From Bacillota bacterium (lineage in GTDB: Bacteria > Bacillota > UBA4882 > UBA8346): a stretch of 64,000 nucleotides of DNA. The first letter of the stretch is position 1. The number at the start of each line of letters is the position of its first letter. The DNA lies in the NCBI GenBank assembly GCA_023417475.1, contig JAEZFP010000022.1, positions 1 to 64,000 on the forward strand, in the 5' to 3' direction. A program made the position numbers and the translations under genes. The notes under the pieces are model-generated. The model did not search any database and was not told the DNA's origin. It saw only the letters and a program-made list of their open reading frames with translations. Positions 1 to 8,930 of this stretch are shown here, one piece after another.

Positions 1-390
1 CGACATCCAAAGACACCACTCCATTCACTTCGCAGCGGCCAGGATGGCGAAAACACGACATGGATGCATCAGGAGGCCCCGGAAACTGGGTTCCGGGTCG
101 GGGGATTCAAAAGGGTGTCCGATCACATCCTTTTGTCCTGGGGGCGGGGGCAGGAATAGCCCCGGTCGACAACGGAGCAAGACACCGCCGCCCAACACCT
201 TGTGATAGTATAACTGCTGCCGCCGTTGACGCCTTGACCTCACCCCCGCTGCGCCTCCCCTCGCCGCTGAACAACCTACGGTACATCTCCGTCGGGTAGG
301 GTCGAGGGTGAGGTCAAAGCGAAGCGCAACCCAGATTATAAAACCGCCCTACGAACATTCACAAGAACGGTTTATTAAGCCAAAGCCGCC
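1..390. other. Non-coding region with several hairpins
   Basis: No open frame here looks like a real gene. The stretch holds stacked inverted repeats: CCCGGAA at 78-84 pairs with TTCCGGG at 91-97; the arms at 108-118 and 125-135 pair with one mismatch (CAAAAGGGTGT against ACATCCTTTTG); and a larger palindrome lies at 234-317 (listed separately). The 13-mer ATCCTTTTGTCCT at 127-139 recurs at 38108-38120 in another gene-free stretch. A weak hairpin (AAACCG 341-346 with CGGTTT 368-373, followed on the minus strand by TTTTATAAT) may be the terminator of the dihydrolipoamide dehydrogenase gene that ends at 391. Confidence 0.6.
234..317. repeat. Palindromic (REP-like) element
   Basis: The 12 bases TTGACCTCACCC at 234-245 are perfectly inverted as GGGTGAGGTCAA at 306-317. 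Between them lies an inner pair CCTAC...GTAGG. The 84-base unit could fold into one long branched hairpin. It has no T-run after it on either strand, so a plain intrinsic terminator is unlikely. A REP/MITE-like repeat is the best guess; other copies would have to be searched for in the genome. Confidence 0.5.
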
Positions 391-1755
391 CTACTTCACC
401 ATCTCACACGCATCCAAAAACGCCTCCGCCAAAGTCGGGTGGGCATGCACGGTTTGGGTAATCGCCACCGCGGTCAAACCTTGTTTCACCGCCAAGGTCG
501 CCTCGGCAATCAGGTCGCTGGCGTTGGGGCCGATGATGTGGACGCCGCGCAGTTTGCCACTGTCCTTTTCGGCCACCACTTTCACAAAACCGACCGCTTC
601 GCCTTGGGCTTGGGCTTTGCCGTTGGCCAGGAACGCCAGTTTAGCGGTGGTAACTTCAATCCCTTGAGCCGTCGCTTCGTCAGCCGTCAAACCGACTGCC
701 GCCACTTCCGGCTCGGTGAAGATGCAGTTGGGAATGGCTTCATTGGTCCAAATGCCCGCCGCCCCCGCCAGATGGCGCACGGCGCAAATCCCTTGGAAGG
801 ACGCGGTATGCGCCAGGTCGAACGGCTGGTCGTTCAGATCGCCGATCGCGTATAACCAGGGCAGGTTGGTCTGGAGGTGTTCGTTCACCGGCACCCGGCC
901 ATTGGGGGCGATGGCCACGCCCAAAGCTTCCAAACCCAAATCGGCCGAGTTGGGGCGACGCCCGATCGCCACCAACAAATGCGCGGCCGCAATGACTTGA
1001 CCGTTAGCCAAGGTGAGCTCGACCGCCGCGGCGGTTTTGCGGACCGACTGCACCGCGACGCCGGTCTGAACGGCGACGCCTTTCTTCTTAAACTGCAGCC
1101 GTAAGGTGGAACTGATCTCTTTATCCGCAAAGGGCAGCAGGTTCTCCAGCATCTCAATGATGGTCACTTTCACGCCGAAGCTAGCCATAATCGAAGCAAA
1201 CTCGCACCCAACCACCCCGCCCCCGACAATCGCCAACGACTCCGGCAAGGCCGCCATCGTCAACGCTTCGTTGCTGGTGATCACCTGCCGGCCGTCATAT
1301 TCAAACAATCCCGGTACCAGCGGCTGCGAACCGGTGGCCAAAATGATCCGGTCGGCGCTGATCCGGCTCGTTTGGCCGTCAGGGGTAGTGATTACGAGCG
1401 TTTGAACGCCGCTCAATTGCGCCGTGCCCCGAATCAGCTCGACTTGCGCCTGTTGCAGCAGATACCTGACCCCGGTGACTAGACGTTTGACCACACCCGC
1501 CTGGCGTTCCCTGACTTTGGTCCAATCGACCGCGGGCGCGCCGACCGTGATTCCGTATTCGGTCGCCTTTTGGATATTAGCGAACACTTTCGCCGAAGCC
1601 ACCAACGCTTTGGTCGGAATACAACCCCAATTCAGACAGATGCCGCCGACTTCATCCCGTTCGATCAGACAGACCCGCTTGCCAAGTTTGACGGCATGCA
1701 ACGCCGCCACATAACCGCCCGGTCCGGCGCCGACCACCGCTACATCATAATCCAT
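391..1755 (-). CDS. lpdA: Dihydrolipoamide dehydrogenase (E3)
   Basis: FAD-dependent disulfide oxidoreductase that reoxidises dihydrolipoyl groups of 2-oxo-acid dehydrogenase or glycine cleavage complexes with NAD+. Seen: an N-terminal FAD-binding GAGPGG motif at about residues 9-14, the redox-active pair C40/C45 in GGICLNWGC, a second Rossmann motif GGGVVG near residue 175, and the C-terminal HAHPTLAE motif with the His-Glu catalytic pair. Length (454 aa) is normal. An ATG 21 bases further upstream is in frame, but GGGGGTGAG sits just before the ATG at 1755, so I use that start. No E1/E2 genes are adjacent, so the partner complex must be encoded elsewhere. Probably monocistronic or the end of a short unit with the hydrolase gene at 1860-2732. 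Confidence 0.93.
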   Translation of the reverse strand: MDYDVAVVGAGPGGYVAALHAVKLGKRVCLIERDEVGGICLNWGCIPTKALVASAKVFANIQKATEYGITVGAPAVDWTKVRERQAGVVKRLVTGVRYLLQQAQVELIRGTAQLSGVQTLVITTPDGQTSRISADRIILATGSQPLVPGLFEYDGRQVITSNEALTMAALPESLAIVGGGVVGCEFASIMASFGVKVTIIEMLENLLPFADKEISSTLRLQFKKKGVAVQTGVAVQSVRKTAAAVELTLANGQVIAAAHLLVAIGRRPNSADLGLEALGVAIAPNGRVPVNEHLQTNLPWLYAIGDLNDQPFDLAHTASFQGICAVRHLAGAAGIWTNEAIPNCIFTEPEVAAVGLTADEATAQGIEVTTAKLAFLANGKAQAQGEAVGFVKVVAEKDSGKLRGVHIIGPNASDLIAEATLAVKQGLTAVAITQTVHAHPTLAEAFLDACEMVK

Positions 1756-1859
1756 CATCTCACCCCCGTTGCGCATGTTTACGATTTAGGTCAACCAAGC
1801 CTTCCAGTCTCCCAATTTATAATTAAATTTTCACTCATATATTCGCGCTTGTTTCCAAG

Positions 1860-2732
1860 TTAACCTTCCCCAGGACATAAGCCCGTCCCTTCGAAATGGA
1901 TAACCTGTTTTAAAAACTGGTCAATGTAGCTATAAAACTCTTGCTTATTGCTTAAATGAACATTATGGTCGGGATGGGAGACTTCATGGGCAAGACAATT
2001 AGGAAGCAACGTCTGCATCGTCCGCCAGTCTTCATCCGGGACCGCTTGGTGGCTTTGCGAACGGATCAGCAACACCGGGCACGTGATCTTTGGCAGGAGC
2101 TGAAACCAATCTTCATTATGGGCGATGTTGGCCGCAATCGCATGCGGGCTGAACTGCAGCTGATATCCTGCTACCGTTTCCACGAGACTGTTCATAAAAT
2201 ATTGATAACTCAAATCCGAATCGGTCGCTTGCCGAATAAAAGCCATTGCAGCTTGTAATGTCGGGAATGGCAAAGGCCAATTTTTGGTCAAAGGATCCTC
2301 GGCCGTTTTTTGATCCCACCGTAACGTTTCCAGTCGGGTTGGCGCCGCCGCCGACTTGTCGAGAATGGCTAAAGCCTTCACATACTGCGGATACAACGCC
2401 GCCAAATATCCGGCGACCCGCCCCCCCATCGAATGCCCTACTAAAATGGCGGATTCGATCTCCAAGAAGTCAAGTAGCGCAACCATATCCTCAGCCAACT
2501 CTTCAGCCGTGTATTTCCCAAACGGTTTACCGCTCAAACCGTGGCCCCGTTGGTCGGGTGCAATCACCCGGTAGTTTGTTCCATAATGTTGGATCAGGTC
2601 AGCCCAGGTTTCCGCCCTGCCCCAGAGGCCATGCAGGCAAAGAATAGCCGGCCCCTCGGTTTTGGTATCCAAATAAAACAACCCAACCTTTTTTAACTGT
2701 GCTACCCCACGAAAAATTTCGACCGTTACCAT
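1860..2732 (-). CDS. Alpha/beta hydrolase
   Basis: Serine hydrolase of the alpha/beta fold (Abhydrolase_1), cytoplasmic since no signal peptide is visible. Seen: oxyanion-hole region LCLHGLWG near residue 33, nucleophile elbow GHSMGG with Ser at about residue 101, and a late His in SHPDHNVHL that would complete the triad. The family includes esterases, epoxide hydrolases and C-C bond hydrolases, and the sequence does not settle the substrate. A GTG at 2741 is in frame; I prefer the ATG at 2732, which is preceded by AGGTGGGTGG. It lies downstream of the RNase J terminator, so it probably has its own promoter. Confidence 0.85.
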   Translation of the reverse strand: MVTVEIFRGVAQLKKVGLFYLDTKTEGPAILCLHGLWGRAETWADLIQHYGTNYRVIAPDQRGHGLSGKPFGKYTAEELAEDMVALLDFLEIESAILVGHSMGGRVAGYLAALYPQYVKALAILDKSAAAPTRLETLRWDQKTAEDPLTKNWPLPFPTLQAAMAFIRQATDSDLSYQYFMNSLVETVAGYQLQFSPHAIAANIAHNEDWFQLLPKITCPVLLIRSQSHQAVPDEDWRTMQTLLPNCLAHEVSHPDHNVHLSNKQEFYSYIDQFLKQVIHFEGTGLCPGEG

Positions 2733-2809
2733 TTGATCCACCCACCTTTAGAACGATTGTAATTATTTTAGATGCCTTTTCCAATTGTGTCAAACACACC
2801 TATTATATC

Positions 2810-2843
2810 AAAACCGGAGTTGTCGGTGGACAACTCCGGTTTT
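2810..2843 (-). terminator. Intrinsic terminator after RNase J gene
   Basis: A perfect 15-bp inverted repeat (2810-2824 with 2829-2843, 4-base loop) lies just past the stop of the RNase J gene. On the minus strand the stem ends in TTTT and runs on into AT-rich sequence. Confidence 0.85.
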
Positions 2844-2855
2844 GGTTCGTTTCCT

Positions 2856-4514
2856 TTAAATTTCAATGATAATCGGAATGATCATCGGCGTCCGTTTGGT
2901 CTTTTGATAAAGGAAGCTGCTTAAGCCGTCTTTCATCAGTTTCTTTTTGGTCGACCAATTTTGGCCTTCGCTTTGCTGAACCGCTTTTTTGGCGATCTGC
3001 TTGATCTCTTCCAGCAACCCTTCCGACTCACGGACATAGATGAAGCCGCGCGAGATCACATCCGGTTCGTTTAGCAAACTGCCCGTCTCTTTTTGAATCG
3101 TCGCGATCACCACGATCATGCCGTCTTCCGATAAGTGTTTACGGTCGCGCAATACAATATTGCCGACATCGCCGACGCCCAAACCGTCCACCAGTACTTT
3201 CCCGGCGGCGACCCGGCCGTTTTTGGCAGCGCCCTGACTGCTGATCTCCAACACCTCGCCGATATCCATGATGAAGGTGTTTTCTTTCGGCATCCCCAAA
3301 CTCTGCGCTAGATTCGCATGTTGTTTCAAGTGGCGGTACTCGCCGTGGACCGGCATGAAGTACTTCGGATTGACCAACCGCTGCATCAGCTTTAACTCTT
3401 CCTGGCAGGCATGTCCCGAAACATGGATCTCATTCCACGATTCGTAAATGACATTGGCGCCTTTCTTAAATAACTCATTGATCACCCCGGAGATGGTTTT
3501 CTCATTCCCCGGAATCGGACTGGCCGAGATCACCACCAGGTCGCCCTCGACGATCTCAATCTGCCGGTGCTCGCCCATGGCCATCCGAGCCAGCGCCGAC
3601 ATGGGTTCCCCCTGACTCCCGGTGGTAATAATCACCAGATGATCGGCGCGTTTGTTTTTGACATGATCAATATCGACGGCAATCCCTTCCGGCATTTGCA
3701 AATAGCCAAGCTCAATCGCTTTGCTGCTGACATTGAGCAAGCTGCGGCCGCAGAGCGCCACTTTCCGTTTGAACTTGGCCGCCGCATTGATCACCTGTTG
3801 AATCCGGTGGATGTTGGAGGCGAAAGTCGCGACCAAAATCCGGCCTTTGGCGTTGGCGAAGATATCTTCAAACGAAGCGCCGACGATTCGCTCCGACATC
3901 GTATACCCCTTGCGCTCAATGTTGGTGCTGTCCGACATCAAGAGCAAAACGCCTTTCTTGCCCAACTCCGCGAAACGCGGCAAGTCAATGGTCTCCCCGC
4001 CGATCGGGGTATGGTCGATCTTAAAGTCGGCGGTATGGACCACCACCCCGATCGGGGTATGGATCGCCAACGCCACCGTATCCGCGATGCTATGGGTCGA
4101 ACGGATGAACTCCACCTTAAAAGCGCCCAGATCAATCGTCTCACCCTGCCGGACGGTCTGCAATTTGCAACTGGTCAAAATGCCGTGTTCGGCCAATTTT
4201 GATTCGATCAACCCCAGCGAGAGCCGGGTCCCGTAGACCGGGACATTCACTTCTTTCAGCACATAAGGAAGGGCTCCGATATGGTCTTCATGCCCATGGG
4301 TAATAATGATCCCCTTAACCTTGGCTAAATTTTTCACCAAGTAGCTGGTGTCTGGCAGTACCAAGTCGACGCCGGGCATGTCTTCCTCGGGGAAGGCCAT
4401 TCCGCAGTCGACCACAATAATGTCTTGACCATACTCGAAGACCGTCATGTTTTTACCGATCTCGCCCAAGCCACCTAGTGGAATTACTTTCAACTTTTTT
4501 GTCTGTTTTGCCAT
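2856..4514 (-). CDS. rnj: Ribonuclease J
   Basis: Metallo-beta-lactamase/beta-CASP ribonuclease with 5'-3' exo- and endonuclease activity in RNA decay and rRNA/mRNA processing. Seen: the zinc-binding HGHEDHIGA motif near residue 73, a further conserved His in RSTHSIAD, the beta-CASP region with ATFASN and TTGSQGEP, SGHA near residue 370, and PVHGEYRHL. The full length of about 552 aa includes the C-terminal domain seen in RNase J1/J2. Two ATG codons are adjacent (4517 and 4514); AGGAG sits 6 bases before the second, so I use it. RNase J is typical of Bacillota, Actinomycetota and some other phyla, which helps place the organism. Only one copy is in the window; J1 versus J2 cannot be told. Confidence 0.96.
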   Translation of the reverse strand: MAKQTKKLKVIPLGGLGEIGKNMTVFEYGQDIIVVDCGMAFPEEDMPGVDLVLPDTSYLVKNLAKVKGIIITHGHEDHIGALPYVLKEVNVPVYGTRLSLGLIESKLAEHGILTSCKLQTVRQGETIDLGAFKVEFIRSTHSIADTVALAIHTPIGVVVHTADFKIDHTPIGGETIDLPRFAELGKKGVLLLMSDSTNIERKGYTMSERIVGASFEDIFANAKGRILVATFASNIHRIQQVINAAAKFKRKVALCGRSLLNVSSKAIELGYLQMPEGIAVDIDHVKNKRADHLVIITTGSQGEPMSALARMAMGEHRQIEIVEGDLVVISASPIPGNEKTISGVINELFKKGANVIYESWNEIHVSGHACQEELKLMQRLVNPKYFMPVHGEYRHLKQHANLAQSLGMPKENTFIMDIGEVLEISSQGAAKNGRVAAGKVLVDGLGVGDVGNIVLRDRKHLSEDGMIVVIATIQKETGSLLNEPDVISRGFIYVRESEGLLEEIKQIAKKAVQQSEGQNWSTKKKLMKDGLSSFLYQKTKRTPMIIPIIIEI

Positions 4515-4788
4515 CATAATCTCCTGAATCCAAATAATCGTTTTTACTTATTTTTGCTTATTTTATTTATTTTAAAGAAATTGTCTAATTCGTCCGAATC
4601 TGCAATTCCTTTAGATATCAAAGCGATGTAGCAAATATGTCCTATTCCATATAACGACTCATACAGCTAGATTGTTTCGCCTTTTTAAAACGTTAACCCT
4701 GCAAAGACTAGAAAACTCCTCAAAAATCAGGCCGTTGCCTCCCCCGACAATAGCCTGCCCGAATAGTAGTTCCCATTTTTGGAAAAAT

Positions 4789-6522
4789 TCATTCCAAACC
4801 GGCGCCCTGCATAGCTGAGAGCGCCCGTTCGGTATATCGTTTAAAAACCCCGCGCCGCCGCTTTCCTTGCGGAGCTTTCCAAACACTACGGCGTTGTTCC
4901 AACACGGCTAAAACCGTTGACTCATCACAAGGGTTTCCCGCCACCCCGACAATGTTCAGCCGCCGATTGGGAATATCCAGTTCGATTAGGTCCCCGTCCG
5001 CAACCAAGGCAATCGGGCCGCCCACCGCCGCCTCCGGGGAAACATGCCCGACGCACGGACCACGCGTACCGCCCGAGAAGCGGCCGTCCGTGACTAACAC
5101 GGTCGACCCGTTCAACCGTTCATCGCAGACGATCGCCTCGGTGGTCATCAACATTTCCGGCATCCCCGAGCCACGGGGTCCCTCGTGCCGGATGATCAAC
5201 ACTGCGCCCGGCGCAACGGTGGCGTCGACCACCGCCTGATAACACGCTTCCTCGGAGTCGAAAACCCGGGCTGCGCCCACATGGCGCAACATTTCCTTGG
5301 TGATGGCGGCGTATTTGACCACCGCGCCCTCGGGGGCTAAGTTTCCTTTGAGAATCGCGATCGAACCCAGCTCGGTAGTGCTGGCAACCGGCTTGATCAC
5401 CTGTTCGCGACGGAGTCCGTAGTTGCTCAGGTACCCCAAATTCCATTCAAAAAATCCGTCCGCTTTCAGCGACTGCAAGTTTTCACCCAAGGTTTGTCCC
5501 GTGACCGTCAGCACCTCCAGATCCAGATACTCCTGAAGCAGCAGTTGCACCATGGGCACCGCCCCGGCGAACCAAAACGCTTCGGTCGGATACTGGCCGG
5601 CCGGATAGATATTGCCGATGTGGGGAATCTCCCGGTTGATGCGGTCGAAGAGTTCCGGCGGGAGTTCGATTCCCAACTCCCGCGCAATCGCCGGCAGATG
5701 CAACGTGGCATTGGTGGAGCCGCCGATCGCCGCGTGAATTTTGATCGCATTGGCAAACGCCGCCGGCGTCAAAATCCGGGATACGTTGACGCCGTGTTCC
5801 GCCAAGGTCAGGATCTGTTTGCCGGCCCAACGCGCCAAAGCCAGGATATCGCGCATCGTCGCGGGAGCCAACGCGCTCCCCGGCAACGCCAAACCCAACG
5901 CTTCCGCCATACACTGCATAGTACTGGCGGTCCCCAGAAACTGACAGGCGCCCACCGAAGGACAACCGGTCAGTTTAAAATTGCGAATTTCAGCCGGTGT
6001 AATTTGGTCCTGCTTTCTCTCGCGCAACGAAATCTCCCCGGCCTTAATCGAAGTGGACATTTCCGGCCCCGGACGCATGCTGCCGCCGGGAATGAAAATC
6101 GTCGGCCGATCCAGCCGAGCCGCCGCCATTAAATGCGCGGGAATCGATTTGTCGCAGGATGAAATCAAAACCACGCCGTCCCACGGCACAAACGAACCGT
6201 GAATCTCCACCATATCGGCGATGGCTTCCCTGGAGGCCAGCACATAATTCATCCCGTCGTGCCCTTGAGCGCAACCGTCACAGATATCGGTCACATGAAA
6301 CCGCCCCGGTTTGCCGCCTCGCTCATAAACGCCGATCGCCGCCTGCCGGTTGAGCTCATGGAGATGGCTGCTGCCCGGATGACTGTCGCCAAAGACGTCG
6401 TCGATTAATATCTGCGGTTTTTGGATATCCGCTTCGTCCCAATCCATTCCCAACTGCAACGCGTCAAATTGGGACCATAACCGCCGTTCCTTATTGCTTA
6501 ACGGTTCGCTACCGTTGCGCAT
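4789..6522 (-). CDS. IlvD/Edd-family dehydratase, probably sugar-acid type
   Basis: Iron-sulfur dehydratase related to dihydroxy-acid dehydratase (IlvD) and phosphogluconate dehydratase (Edd). Seen over 577 aa: CDGCAQGHDGM at residues 81-91, SSCDK at 121-125, GCPSVGACQF at 186-195, and the C-terminal TDGRFSGGTRG motif. Cys123 and Cys193 match conserved cluster ligands; the position of the third ligand of 2Fe-2S members is Gly in PGSSHLHEL. In IlvD the first motif normally reads with Asp in place of Cys81, and a CDG triplet there is what I recall from pentonate/aldonate dehydratases, so I lean to a sugar-acid dehydratase. No branched-chain amino-acid genes are adjacent, which agrees. Transcribed alone, divergent from the membrane protein at 6775. 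True IlvD remains possible. Confidence 0.78.
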   Translation of the reverse strand: MRNGSEPLSNKERRLWSQFDALQLGMDWDEADIQKPQILIDDVFGDSHPGSSHLHELNRQAAIGVYERGGKPGRFHVTDICDGCAQGHDGMNYVLASREAIADMVEIHGSFVPWDGVVLISSCDKSIPAHLMAAARLDRPTIFIPGGSMRPGPEMSTSIKAGEISLRERKQDQITPAEIRNFKLTGCPSVGACQFLGTASTMQCMAEALGLALPGSALAPATMRDILALARWAGKQILTLAEHGVNVSRILTPAAFANAIKIHAAIGGSTNATLHLPAIARELGIELPPELFDRINREIPHIGNIYPAGQYPTEAFWFAGAVPMVQLLLQEYLDLEVLTVTGQTLGENLQSLKADGFFEWNLGYLSNYGLRREQVIKPVASTTELGSIAILKGNLAPEGAVVKYAAITKEMLRHVGAARVFDSEEACYQAVVDATVAPGAVLIIRHEGPRGSGMPEMLMTTEAIVCDERLNGSTVLVTDGRFSGGTRGPCVGHVSPEAAVGGPIALVADGDLIELDIPNRRLNIVGVAGNPCDESTVLAVLEQRRSVWKAPQGKRRRGVFKRYTERALSAMQGAGLE

Positions 6523-6774
6523 CTCCGTTCCCTCGCTTGGCCGTTGTTTCCCACGACCCGTTTTTCATTTGAGCTGTCCGGCTTCTCCAAGGATACTCCG
6601 AATTTGTTGCAACGGTTTTCATCCTTCCCGGTAGCCACGGTTGCTGTCTAAATAATTATTCGCTACCAATCGGATGAACCCTGCGAACTTGATTCAAGAA
6701 ACGTAGTATTTTTGAACCCACACCCTGCACATATTATTCTTAAAAAGGAGTCGGTACCGACGACCAACGGCGGA

Positions 6775-8070
6775 ATGTTTTTTCAGGCATTCATTTTACT
6801 GTTTTTAGTGGCGATTAACGCTTTCTTCGCCGCCTCGGAGATCGCGATCATTTCCTTAAACGATCAAAAGTTGCGCAAATCCGCCGAGAAAGGCGATAAG
6901 AAAGCGAAACTCATCTACAACCTCTTACGGGAACCCAGTCAATTCCTGGCAACCATTCAAGTTGGAGTTACTTTATCCGGTTTATTGGCCAGCGCGGTTG
7001 CTTCGGAGAGTTTCTCCGACGCCTTGGTCGATTTGTTGGATGGCTTCGGCTTGCCGGTTAGCCGTTCGGTGCTCAAGCTGATTGCGGTCATTATCATCAC
7101 GCTTTCCCTCTCCTACTTCTCCTTGGTCCTTGGCGAACTGGTCCCGAAACGTTTAGCGATGAAAAACCCCGACGCCATCTCGCGCCTGACGATTCAACCG
7201 CTACGGGTCATTTACACACTGGCCAAGCCATTCATTAAACTGTTGAGTCTCTCCACCAATCTGGTGCTGCGGTTGTTCGGCGTCAACCCCGCCTTGGAAG
7301 AGGAACGGATCACCGAAGAGGAGATTCGCTTAATGGTCGATGTCGGTCAACAAAAAGGCGTGATTCCCAGCGCTGAAAAGGAGATGATCGACAACATTTT
7401 TGACTTTGACAACACCGCCGTCTCAGAGGTGATGACCCACCGCACCGAAATGGTCGCCCTGCCGCTTGACGCCCATCGCGACCAGATCTTGCAGAACGTG
7501 ATCCAAGAGCAGTTCTCGCGGATACCGGTCTATCAAGAGTCACTGGACAACATTGTCGGCATCTTGCATACCCGGGATTTGATTCCGCTGCTCAAACAGC
7601 CGAATACGGTGGAGATCCGACTCGCGGAGTTGATTAAGGAACCGTATTTTGTCCCCGAGTCCAAGAAGAACAATGACCTCTTGCGCGAGTTGCAGAAACA
7701 CCGGATCCATCTGGCGGTAGTGGTCGACGAATACGGCGGTACGGCCGGAATTGTCTCCATCGAGGATCTGTTGGAAGAGATCGTCGGCAACATCTTCGAC
7801 GAAAACGACGAGGAAGAAACGGAGTTCGAAAAGGTCGACGAGGACACCTACCTGATTGACGGCACAGTCGCCGTGGAAGACGTCAACAAATTACTCGGCA
7901 TCAATCTACCGTCAACCCGGTTTGACACGTTAAGCGGATATTTAGTCAGCAAGTTGGGCCGGATTCCCCGGACCGGTGAAACTCCGGTGATCGAAGCGGA
8001 AAGAGTGGTGTTTACAGTGGAGGCGGTGGAAGAACGGCGGATCATCCGCGTGAAAGCCTGCCGAAAGTAG
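6775..8070 (+). CDS. CNNM/HlyC-family membrane protein (DUF21-CBS-CorC_HlyC)
   Basis: Membrane protein of the hemolysin-C/CNNM family; members are linked to magnesium or other cation export. Order seen: about four membrane segments in residues 1-160 (DUF21, starting FILLFLVAINAFFAASE), a linker, a CBS pair around residues 190-330 (MTHRTEMVALP and VVVDEYGGTAGIVSIEDLLEEIVG), and a C-terminal acidic CorC_HlyC domain. The start is unclear. The frame opens at a TTG at 6712, but the ATG at 6775 begins right at the first membrane helix. A good AAGGAG at 6745-6750 sits 24 bases before that ATG with no in-frame start at normal distance. The 12-bp palindrome GTCGGTACCGAC (6750-6761) lies between them. 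Confidence 0.88.
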   Translation: MFFQAFILLFLVAINAFFAASEIAIISLNDQKLRKSAEKGDKKAKLIYNLLREPSQFLATIQVGVTLSGLLASAVASESFSDALVDLLDGFGLPVSRSVLKLIAVIIITLSLSYFSLVLGELVPKRLAMKNPDAISRLTIQPLRVIYTLAKPFIKLLSLSTNLVLRLFGVNPALEEERITEEEIRLMVDVGQQKGVIPSAEKEMIDNIFDFDNTAVSEVMTHRTEMVALPLDAHRDQILQNVIQEQFSRIPVYQESLDNIVGILHTRDLIPLLKQPNTVEIRLAELIKEPYFVPESKKNNDLLRELQKHRIHLAVVVDEYGGTAGIVSIEDLLEEIVGNIFDENDEEETEFEKVDEDTYLIDGTVAVEDVNKLLGINLPSTRFDTLSGYLVSKLGRIPRTGETPVIEAERVVFTVEAVEERRIIRVKACRK

Positions 8071-8126
8071 CACGATCCTACAGAGCAAAACCCTGCCCGG
8101 GAGGGGTTGTGAATGGACGGACCGCT

Positions 8127-8148
8127 GCCCAGGAGTTGCCTCCTGGGC
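8127..8148. terminator. Hairpin between convergent genes
   Basis: GCCCAGGAG (8127-8135) pairs with CTCCTGGGC (8140-8148). It lies between the convergent ends at 8070 and 8184. There is no clear T-run on either side, so termination is only inferred from position. Confidence 0.4.
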
Positions 8149-8183
8149 GCTTGATAATATCGATTATCCTTTTCTCACCTTGG

Positions 8184-8930
8184 TCAGCTCCGCTTCGCCA
8201 ACTCCACTACTGCCGCAATAGCGATCGCGATGGTATTTTTCTCCGCCGCGTAATAAAGCCGTTCTTTCTCCTCTAGCGACAACTGCCGCTTGAGAAAGAT
8301 ATTGGAGTCGGTTCCGACAATGGCGCCGGTCCGCAAGTTCCGTTTCGATCCTACCGCAAAAACCGTCGCGCACTCCATCTCGGAGACCGTGACATCGGTA
8401 TCTTTAAATAGCTCGTTCAGTTCGGGGTTTTGGACATAAAAAGCGTCACGGCTGTAACTAACCCCGGTAAAAAAGGGGGTTTCGCCTAATACCGTTTGCG
8501 CGGCCGCCATTAAAGTGTGTGTCACCGTTACATCGGCAACCGCCGGATGAATCGCCGGCAGATAGGCATTGCTGGTGCCGTCGGCTTTCACGGCGGCGTT
8601 CACCACGACAACGCTGCCTACCGGTATCTGCTCTTTGCGGCCGCCGGCCGAACCGACCCGGATAAAGGTATGGGCGCCGATCTTCGCCAATTCTTCCATC
8701 GCGATGGCGGTGGAAGGGCCGCCAATCCCGGTTGAGCAGGCGCTGATCCGCACCCCGTTCTTGAATCCGGTGAAGACGACATACTCCCGGTTTTCCGCCA
8801 CTTTCTCGTACGTGTCAAAACATTTGGCAATCCGTTCCGCCCGGGCCGGATCGCCGGGGATTAACACATATTCGGCAACATCCCCCTGTTGGCAACGGAT
8901 GTGTTTCTGCAAGGTGCTGTCATAAGCCAT
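8184..8930 (-). CDS. udp: Nucleoside phosphorylase, uridine phosphorylase type
   Basis: Phosphorolytic cleavage of a nucleoside to base and ribose-1-phosphate; cytoplasmic, NP-I family, 248 aa. Seen: phosphate-binding GDPAR near residue 27, CSTGIGGPST near residue 65, RVGSAGG near residue 91, the DGTS...PAVAD stretch typical of uridine phosphorylases, and EMECAT near residue 192 for ribose binding. The ATG directly abuts the stop codon of the adenine deaminase gene, and its GGAGG lies inside that gene, so the two are translationally coupled. The pairing with adenine deaminase suggests nucleoside salvage. Purine specificity is possible because family members vary, so the symbol is provisional. 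Confidence 0.8.
   Translation of the reverse strand: MAYDSTLQKHIRCQQGDVAEYVLIPGDPARAERIAKCFDTYEKVAENREYVVFTGFKNGVRISACSTGIGGPSTAIAMEELAKIGAHTFIRVGSAGGRKEQIPVGSVVVVNAAVKADGTSNAYLPAIHPAVADVTVTHTLMAAAQTVLGETPFFTGVSYSRDAFYVQNPELNELFKDTDVTVSEMECATVFAVGSKRNLRTGAIVGTDSNIFLKRQLSLEEKERLYYAAEKNTIAIAIAAVVELAKRS

Noticed and set aside
60..299. Plus-strand frame of 79 residues at the left edge
   Set aside because: Gly/Pro/Arg-rich translation of a hairpin-dense stretch with no ribosome binding site.
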